Notes under the pieces: model-generated
The model's database searches: none
What the model was told of the DNA's origin: nothing
The model's input: the letters and a program-made list of their open reading frames with translations, nothing else
Position numbers and translations under genes: made by a program
Assembly (NCBI GenBank): GCA_934725575.1
Contig: CAKVCK010000003.1
Location: 62,001-126,000 of the forward strand
Reading direction: 5' to 3'
DNA from: an uncultured Bacteroidales bacterium
GTDB lineage: Bacteria > Bacteroidota > Bacteroidia > Bacteroidales > UBA932
Length of the DNA: 64,000 nucleotides
Part shown: in pieces, positions 58,127-64,000 of the stretch
How positions within the stretch are numbered: the stretch's first letter is position 1
How the letters are laid out: each line of letters opens with the position of its first letter

Positions 58127-60148
58127 ATGAGAAATAGAACAATATATGCAGCGGTGCTGCTTGCAATCCTTTCTATGTCTGCCGCTTGCGACAAGACTCC
58201 TCAGTTGCCATCTGAATATTCTACCGACCCGGACACCGTGCTTATAGACGCTTATGTCGGAGCACTCACCAGGAGCAACCCGCTTGGCGAGAATCAGACT
58301 AGGTTCAATGCAGGTGACAGGATTTCTGTCGTCCATACTTCCGCCAACAAACAAGTTGACTACACGTATGACGGGACTTCCTGGATTCCGGTGGGTGATG
58401 ATTACCTTGTCTGGCAGACAGATAAAAAGAACACTTTCCGTATTCAATATCCTTTTATTGGTTATGAGAGCGTGTTCGGAGAGTATTTTAAGAATCAATC
58501 GACTCTTGAGGAGATGAGCAAGTCTGACCTTATGGAGGCGGTTGTGGATGTTGATCCGATCCCGTCTGACAGGCGGCTTGTCGCTGAACTTAAAAGACAG
58601 AGGTCCCTTGTCACCGTGAAGATTGTCGGCTTCAATGATGAATTCAGTAATGACCGGAAGATCATGGACTTGAAGCTGCATTTATGGGATGGGGGACAAG
58701 GCGGTGAGATTATTTCTGTGACTCCTTATATTCAGGACGAGAAAGGTGTCGCCCAGCCGGCAGGTACTGTGGGGCGGACCGGGTATTCTTATACGGCAAT
58801 CGGGCGGAACGACTGCGACTACCGCGGTAATGCTTTTATCACGCTGACAGTCGCAGGCAAGGATCTTACAGTCGCGAATCCTGCTCCGATGGAGATCGGC
58901 AAGCGCTACACCTACGAACTGACGGTCGGCAAAGGAGCCGTGAGAATCACCGGTGTCACAGTGGAGGACTGGACAACGGGCGTCACCTTGGATGGCAAAT
59001 TCGAGGCTGAAGTCGATAACTACAGCGAATGGGACGGGAAGAAGGTAACCTACACCCATTACTTCTACGGAGAAGGTACCTCGGAGAGCCCGTACCTCAT
59101 CAAGTCCGCCGCCGACCTCGCCGGGCTCGCCGCCAACGTCAATGGAGGTGAAGCTTACTCCAACAAATATTTCCGTCTGGAGACCAACATCGACCTTATG
59201 GGTCACGAATGGACACCGATAGGGGATAATGATAAGAACGGTTTCTCCGGCATTTTTGACGGACAGAAATATTCTATTATTAACTTGAATATCAGTAAGT
59301 CATATACATATTCCGGGCTTTTCGGAGTTTTGGATGGAGGAGAAATCAAGAATCTGGATCTCAAAAACTGTCATATCGGGTCAAAAGGTTGTTTCAGTGG
59401 CTTGCTGGTGGCTTATATGCGTTCCGCAAAAGTGGACAATTGCAATGCTCAAGGTGAGATAATAGTGACTGCGGCTACGGTTTGGGATTATTATTGTGGA
59501 GGTATAGTTGGAAAGGTTGTTTATTTTGGAGGAAGTGATGAAAAGTGTGTGATTTCTGACTGCGAGGCCGAAGTGAATATTTCTCCTGCATCGGAAATAT
59601 TAACTCTATTTAGTGGCGGCATTGTTGGCCAGTTTGACGCGGGTACGATTGAGGACTGTAAGACACGAGGAAAGATAGCAGGGATTCATATTGGTGGTAT
59701 TGCGGGGAGTACTTATGCCGATGACAGCATTAAAGATAGGAATAGGTCCATCATAAAACGCTGTGATTCCTATGCAGTTGTTATCGGGAATGAGGATTCT
59801 TCTGTTTTAGGAGGTTTTATCGGACATGCCGCCTATTGCACAATAAGCAGTTGCTTCGTTTATGGTACAATTGATGCATCTGAGTTTAAGGTATTTATGA
59901 AGAATCTTGGAGGAAGTTTTGGAGTTTGTAAGGATAATGTAAGCGTTACCGATTTCCATTTCCATGGGAATATCATTCTTCCTATTGAAAAGGGAGATTA
60001 CTATGGTGCATTCATAGGTTGGTTATCAGGTGGCAGTCTCCAGACGAAGAACTGTACTTATGATGAATCTGGTGTAGGTGGCTTGAAGCTAATAGGAAAA
60101 ATAGACAGCGGCATAGAATTAGGCGAACAAGACATCAAAGGAATCTGA
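58127..60148 (+). CDS. Fimbrillin-like lipoprotein, subfamily B with GLUG repeats (copy 3)
   Basis: 673 residues from ATG 58127. Lipobox SAAC (Cys21), maturation site ALTR49SNPLG. Fimbrillin part ~1-295; linker NYSEWDGKKVTYTHYFYGEGTSESPYLI; GLUG region ~315-673 with Cys-containing repeats (VDNCNAQG, ISDCEAEV, IEDCKTRG, IKRCDSYA, ISSCFVYG, TKNCTYDE). The 3' half is visibly more AT-rich than the 5' half, suggesting a separately acquired display domain. The stop codon overlaps the next ATG by one base (TGATG). Confidence 0.8.
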   Translation: MRNRTIYAAVLLAILSMSAACDKTPQLPSEYSTDPDTVLIDAYVGALTRSNPLGENQTRFNAGDRISVVHTSANKQVDYTYDGTSWIPVGDDYLVWQTDKKNTFRIQYPFIGYESVFGEYFKNQSTLEEMSKSDLMEAVVDVDPIPSDRRLVAELKRQRSLVTVKIVGFNDEFSNDRKIMDLKLHLWDGGQGGEIISVTPYIQDEKGVAQPAGTVGRTGYSYTAIGRNDCDYRGNAFITLTVAGKDLTVANPAPMEIGKRYTYELTVGKGAVRITGVTVEDWTTGVTLDGKFEAEVDNYSEWDGKKVTYTHYFYGEGTSESPYLIKSAADLAGLAANVNGGEAYSNKYFRLETNIDLMGHEWTPIGDNDKNGFSGIFDGQKYSIINLNISKSYTYSGLFGVLDGGEIKNLDLKNCHIGSKGCFSGLLVAYMRSAKVDNCNAQGEIIVTAATVWDYYCGGIVGKVVYFGGSDEKCVISDCEAEVNISPASEILTLFSGGIVGQFDAGTIEDCKTRGKIAGIHIGGIAGSTYADDSIKDRNRSIIKRCDSYAVVIGNEDSSVLGGFIGHAAYCTISSCFVYGTIDASEFKVFMKNLGGSFGVCKDNVSVTDFHFHGNIILPIEKGDYYGAFIGWLSGGSLQTKNCTYDESGVGGLKLIGKIDSGIELGEQDIKGI

Positions 60149-62397
60149 TGAATATGAAATATTCCAATTTATACATTATCCCGGTGTTGGTGGCGGCCAT
60201 CGCGTCCTGCACCAAGGCTGAAGGGCCGGATGGCGGCGTTTCCCTGGAGGGGAGGGCTGTGAGCATCAGCGTCAGCGTTGACGCGGCTGGCGTCTCGGGA
60301 GCTGGGACCATGGCTTTCAAGAGCAATGCGGCCGGTTCACCCGTGACCCGGGCAGAAGGCTCGATCCCGTATGCTGGCAGCACTCTCGGGCTGTTCCTCG
60401 ATTACGGGAAGGATTCTTCCGAAGATCCAGCCCCATACACTCAGTCCAACATTCTCTGGAACAATGACGGCTCCAACAACTGGACCGCTGCGGCCCCGAT
60501 GCTTTGGGGCAAGGCTTCGGACAATGTCGGGGTCTATGCCTATGCGCCTTATCTTGAGGGACAAACAGATGCTTCCGGCGTGGAGTTCACCATCCCGACC
60601 GACCAGTCGGAAGGGCTTGGGGCGGCTGACCTGCTGTGGTGGTACCCGGGAATAGAAAACAACAAGAGAACAGAAGTCACTGCCGGCAGCTTCACAGACG
60701 GCAAGATTGACATCGCCTTCAGGCACGCGCTCATCAAACTCACGGTGAACTTCGAACTAGCATCCCAGTTCAAGGGGCAGAACATTTCCATCAAGGAGGC
60801 GTGGTTCCACAGGTCGGGCAACAAGGTGAAGATTGATTTCGGTGGATCGTACAACGGAAACGTCCCAAGTGTTATGGGTGATTTTAACAACCCGGATTAC
60901 ACTGTTTGCAGCATCAAGATGCACGACTGCTCGGCTGAAGGGAAACTTTCCTGCGAGGTTCTGTTCTTCCCAGGTCCATCGCGCTCCGATAACAAGCTTC
61001 TCACCGTCACCCTTTCCGACGGTCGCGACTATATCCTGACTCTTGATAAGAATCTTGAGCTACAGACATATGAGAGTGGTTTCTATGTCACAGGCATCGC
61101 CTACGAGATGAATGTCAAGGTCGGCAAGGACAAACTGGAGGGAGGCACCGTTACCGTTGCTCCGTGGACCGACAAGGGCAGCCTTGGTGATAATTTTGGC
61201 ACTGACGCCACCGAGTACAGCGAGTGGGGAGGTCCTGAAGACATCGCCACGGCTTATGCCGGTGGTGACGGTTCGCAGAACAACCCGTACCTGATAGAGA
61301 CAGCCGCGCAGCTGGCTTTCCTGGCGCAGGAGGCTAACAGTAAAGAAGAATATACGTGGCCGGAGTCTCCCAAGTATTTCAAACTCACGGCAAACATCAA
61401 TCTCAAGGGCTATGAATGGACTCCAATAGGGACGGTATATAAGAGGTTCGTAGGTTCGTTTGACGGGGACGGTCACGTGATTGTCAACCTCAATGTCAAG
61501 GATGCCTGGTATGCCGGGCTTTTCGGATGGATACAGAACGGGGCAACGGTCAAGAACCTTGTCATCCGCAACGCCTCTGTCTCTTCGGTGTCTCAGGATA
61601 GCGAAAGCGTCTCTCCTCACAACCCACAGGCGTATTCCGGAATCGTGGCTGCCTACTGTTCAGCCGGTTGCACCATTTCCAACTGCAAGGTAGACGGTAC
61701 TGTGACCAGCGACTACTGCGCCGGTGGCGTCGTGGGATATACGGACAACAGCTCCAAAGATTATGACGGATCCATAAAATCCTGTACCGCTGATGTCATC
61801 TGCTCTGTCGCGAACTCGGCAAAGGATGCTTATTGCGGTGGGATTGCCGGGATTCTGTCTGTCAAGTTGGATGCCTGCACTGTCCGTGGCAAGGTAGACG
61901 GTACTGTCTCTGCCGGAGGATTGGTTGGCTGGTTGAGCAGTGGTGGAGTAATCGGTTCTGATTACGGTCACGTCAATTATGTCTATGCAGATGTAAGTTT
62001 GTCTTCGGTTTGTATCCCGAATATGGCTTATTACGATGTCGGCGGGCTGGTCGGAAGTGCTTCTTACGGCACTAAAATCAGCAGCTGCTATATGTATGGC
62101 CGTGTCTGGTGCGCAGAGGGTCTTGAACTTACAGATGTCGCTCCGATTTATGTCGGTGGCGTAATCGGATATACTGATGGCGTGGAGTTGCTTGCTTGTC
62201 ATTCTTTTGCCAGCGTCACTGCGGGCAAGCCTGCCAATGGCAAACTCGGTGCTGGAGCATTCATAGGCTATCTTGGTGCCGGGGTCAAGGCTTCTCGTTG
62301 TTCCTATCGGATTGACGGGGCGGCCGGCCTGCCTGTGTATGGGTACAAAAAAGATGGAACCGATGACTCCGGGATTGATGTAGAGGTTAGAGAATAA
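60148..62397 (+). CDS. Fimbrillin-like lipoprotein, subfamily C with GLUG repeats (copy 3)
   Basis: 749 residues, lipobox IASC (Cys21). Compared with other C members there is an insertion after the lipobox, so the maturation site PVTR68AEG is later. STLGLFLDYGKDSSEDP, VGVYAYAPYLEGQ, FTIPTDQSEGLGAADLLWW and VAPWTDKGSLGD mark subfamily C. Linker EYSEWGGPEDIATAYAGGDGSQNNPYLI; GLUG region ~390-749 (ISNCKVDG, IKSCTADV, LDACTVRG, ISSCYMYG, LLACHSFA, ASRCSYRI). The largest fimbrillin-like gene in the array. Confidence 0.8.
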   Translation: MNMKYSNLYIIPVLVAAIASCTKAEGPDGGVSLEGRAVSISVSVDAAGVSGAGTMAFKSNAAGSPVTRAEGSIPYAGSTLGLFLDYGKDSSEDPAPYTQSNILWNNDGSNNWTAAAPMLWGKASDNVGVYAYAPYLEGQTDASGVEFTIPTDQSEGLGAADLLWWYPGIENNKRTEVTAGSFTDGKIDIAFRHALIKLTVNFELASQFKGQNISIKEAWFHRSGNKVKIDFGGSYNGNVPSVMGDFNNPDYTVCSIKMHDCSAEGKLSCEVLFFPGPSRSDNKLLTVTLSDGRDYILTLDKNLELQTYESGFYVTGIAYEMNVKVGKDKLEGGTVTVAPWTDKGSLGDNFGTDATEYSEWGGPEDIATAYAGGDGSQNNPYLIETAAQLAFLAQEANSKEEYTWPESPKYFKLTANINLKGYEWTPIGTVYKRFVGSFDGDGHVIVNLNVKDAWYAGLFGWIQNGATVKNLVIRNASVSSVSQDSESVSPHNPQAYSGIVAAYCSAGCTISNCKVDGTVTSDYCAGGVVGYTDNSSKDYDGSIKSCTADVICSVANSAKDAYCGGIAGILSVKLDACTVRGKVDGTVSAGGLVGWLSSGGVIGSDYGHVNYVYADVSLSSVCIPNMAYYDVGGLVGSASYGTKISSCYMYGRVWCAEGLELTDVAPIYVGGVIGYTDGVELLACHSFASVTAGKPANGKLGAGAFIGYLGAGVKASRCSYRIDGAAGLPVYGYKKDGTDDSGIDVEVRE

Positions 62398-62407
62398 TCG
62401 ATTGGAT

Positions 62408-63373
62408 ATGAGAAAGTTATTATATGTTGTTGCGCTTGCCTTCACGGCTGTGGCCTGCTCGAAGTCTGACCAGCCGGCAGGTGGGGGATACCCTGCGGAC
62501 GGGGTTGTCCGGATCCGTCCCGCTGTGGCTGCACCTATGGCCAGAGTGGAGGGGAGTACTGAATTCAGTGGTTCCCGGCTAAGGCTGGGTCTGTATTATG
62601 GGGAGAATGACCGGTACAACAAGACCGCCCTGTGGAAGAAGGGTGCCGACGGTAATTGGAACTCCAGCTCTCCAGTGCTTTGGAGGAATGCTGAAGATGA
62701 GGTGGTGGTCTATGCTTTTGTGCCGGATGACAGCAGTTCCGGTTACAATTATGGTTATATAGCCCATAGTGAGGGAGTCCCTTCCGATCAGTCTAACGGG
62801 CTTGAGAGAGCCGACTGGCTCTGGTATTCGGAGAAAGTGAAGCCTGGGGAGGCTCTGGATGATAGCGGCAAACTCAAAGTCGAGATGAATCACGCTCTGC
62901 TCAAGCTTACTGTCAATCTGAGTTTCGGAGATGAGTTCGGGGGCACGGCACCTGCCATCAAGGAGGTCTGGCTCAACGGGACGATGCAGAAGGTTTATGT
63001 CTATTATAAATATGAGTCCAGAGGGCAAATCATATTCCCTACTACTCAGCTGCCTATGGACATCAAGATGCACAAGGCTTCTGACAACTGCTACGAGGCG
63101 ATTTTCTACCCGTCCTCCGGACAGATGAAAGGCGGGAAGATGCTGACGGTGGTGCTTGCTGACGGTCGGGAGTTCTGTCTTACGCTTGCGAAGGATCTGA
63201 ATCTTGAGAAGTCGTCTGACGGCAATTATTATCTCGGCGGCTGCGCCTACTCGATGTCAGTCAAGATTGGCAAGGACAAGATTGGCAAGGACAAGATTGA
63301 GATGGGTAATATCGGTATCTATTCGTGGCAAAATGGGTCTGAGGGTAATCTCGAAGCCGAAGAAAAGAATTGA
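62408..63373 (+). CDS. Fimbrillin-like lipoprotein, subfamily C without GLUG (last intact copy)
   Basis: 321 residues from ATG 62408; the frame extends to a TTG at 62402. Lipobox AVAC (Cys17), GYPADGVVRIRP and PMAR46VEG. Shares EDEVVVYAFVPD, SEGVPSDQSNGLERADWLWY, MNHALLKLTVNLSFGDEFGGTAPAIKEVWLNG and CYEAIFYPSSGQMKGGKMLTVVLADGREF with the 60148 product. A perfect 15-bp tandem duplication (63263-63292) repeats IGKDK just before the last strand, in frame. Ends without linker or GLUG. Confidence 0.77.
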   Translation: MRKLLYVVALAFTAVACSKSDQPAGGGYPADGVVRIRPAVAAPMARVEGSTEFSGSRLRLGLYYGENDRYNKTALWKKGADGNWNSSSPVLWRNAEDEVVVYAFVPDDSSSGYNYGYIAHSEGVPSDQSNGLERADWLWYSEKVKPGEALDDSGKLKVEMNHALLKLTVNLSFGDEFGGTAPAIKEVWLNGTMQKVYVYYKYESRGQIIFPTTQLPMDIKMHKASDNCYEAIFYPSSGQMKGGKMLTVVLADGREFCLTLAKDLNLEKSSDGNYYLGGCAYSMSVKIGKDKIGKDKIEMGNIGIYSWQNGSEGNLEAEEKN

Positions 63374-63375
63374 TT

Positions 63376-63720
63376 ATGAAGAGGAAATATTATTATATAG
63401 GGCTGGCCCTGTCTATTGTGGGCCTTTCCGCCTGCTCCCAAAAGGAGGATGTTGCTCCGTAACTGGTCGGGCAGGCGATCAATGCATCTTTCAGCGTCGG
63501 AGGTGCTCTGACCCGCGTCAACACTTTGGATGAACACGCCGATGAATGGGAAGACGGTGACGAGATAAAGGCTGTTGTCAAAGGATGAGGGAAAACTTCT
63601 GAAAGCGTCCTTAAGGCTTCGGTTTCCGAGAACGGCTCCGTGATCTGGTCGCATCACAAGAACTTCGTGTGGCAGGATATGGGGGCGCACAAGATTTATG
63701 TCTCGTATCCGCAGCATCGA
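63376..63720 (+). pseudogene. Broken fimbrillin-like gene with two in-frame stops
   Basis: Reading on from ATG 63376 gives a lipoprotein signal (MKRKYYYIGLALSIVGLSAC), then a TAA at 63460-63462; the same frame continues ASFSVGGALTRVNTLDEHADEWEDGDEIKAVVKG to a TGA at 63586-63588 and then SVIWSHHKNFVWQDMGAHKIYVSYPQ. The ALTR and WEDGDEIKA segments are the usual fimbrillin N-terminal pattern. Homology ends at a terminator-like hairpin near 63732, so the 3' two-thirds is gone. Confidence 0.82.
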
Positions 63721-63731
63721 AAAAAAATGAA

Positions 63732-63767
63732 AATGGAGAATTTTGCACGTTACCAAAATTCTCCATT
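63732..63767. terminator. Perfect 14-bp hairpin at the end of the fimbrial array
   Basis: Arms 63732-63745 and 63754-63767, loop CACGTTAC, followed by CTATTTTT. Shares the core GAATTTTG...CAAAATTC and the reverse-complement loop with the hairpin at 4479-4518. Likely terminator of the fimbrial operon. Confidence 0.75.
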
Positions 63768-63779
63768 CTATTTTTCCGA

Positions 63780-64000
63780 TGCCCACCGTTACATCACTGC
63801 CATCTGCCTCTCAACCTCTTCGCCCATTCATTCACCCCGTCCACTGCCCTCCTGCTTCTGTTGCTCACTGCCCATTACCCTCGGTCGCTGAACTCGTCGA
63901 AGCGACCGCACAAATCTCCTACCCCATCCACTTCGACGAGCTCAGTGACCGCATAATATTCCAGTCTTACAAACTATGGCCGCGAACTATGCCCCAGACG
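63780..64000. other. Non-coding tail of the window
   Basis: Pyrimidine-rich, no convincing gene. Contains an imperfect inverted repeat (63882-63902 and 63931-63951). Confidence 0.5.
63882..63951. repeat. Imperfect inverted repeat, 21-nt arms
   Basis: CGGTCGCTGAACTCGTCGAAG at 63882-63902 pairs with 63931-63951 with two mismatches; 28-nt loop. Resembles intergenic repeats of the TTCGACGAGCTCAG type found in many genomes. Confidence 0.7.

Noticed and set aside
63640..63956. Short plus-strand frames at the right edge
   Set aside because: They begin inside the broken fimbrillin gene and read through the hairpin and the pyrimidine-rich non-coding tail.

Overview
The window reads as a chromosomal segment of a Bacteroidales bacterium of roughly 50-55% GC. 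Support: many promoters of the Bacteroidetes type (TTTG, about 20 nt, TAnnTTTG), no Shine-Dalgarno pattern, families nearly confined to Bacteroidetes (DUF3098, DUF4270, DUF4294, DUF4876, FimB/Mfa2, fimbrillins, GLUG proteins, carboxypeptidase-regulatory TonB receptors), a C-type RpsN and a membrane pyrophosphatase. Genus cannot be fixed from the sequence alone.

Layout. 1-10.5 kb: housekeeping genes (C69 dipeptidase cut by the window edge, pheS, tRNA-Gly, a PnuC transporter, a solitary acpP, the glycogen-synthase-like/DUF4270 pair, ftsX-DUF3098-uppP-lpxH, DUF4294). 10.8-21.4 kb: a ribosomal-protein operon that begins at rplP and runs through secY, map, infA, rpoA and rplQ; the usual front half of the S10 cluster (rpsJ to rpsC) is not upstream. 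21.5-29.9 kb: hppA, a LacI-type regulator, purE, miaA, an M16 peptidase lipoprotein and smpB. 30.2-38.3 kb: a four-gene minus-strand cassette (zinc metalloprotease, TonB receptor, DUF4876 lipoprotein, DUF6850 barrel) bracketed by two ~250-bp direct repeats about 96% identical. 39.3-45.8 kb: metK behind a SAM-II-like riboswitch with its own terminator, an Oar-like TonB receptor and a BACON-like lipoprotein. 46.1-63.8 kb: a long fimbrial operon with a barrel protein, a FimB/Mfa2 anchor, a first fimbrillin and then a tandem array of about ten fimbrillin-like lipoproteins in three recurring subfamilies (A, B, C here), some with C-terminal GLUG repeats and some without, ending in decayed copies.

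Two signals stand out. First, the tetranucleotide CATG is almost absent from the backbone (one occurrence found by eye between 3.0 and 29.9 kb) but occurs at ordinary frequency inside the repeat-bracketed 30.2-38.7 kb cassette, which marks the cassette as recently acquired. Second, the fimbrillin array looks like block duplication of an A-B-C unit with gain or loss of GLUG display domains: a candidate modular, diversifying pilus or adhesin system.

How the genes work together: the central blocks are translation, secretion, envelope and nucleotide functions; the cassette and the fimbrial array are accessory surface systems (import plus proteolysis, and adhesion).
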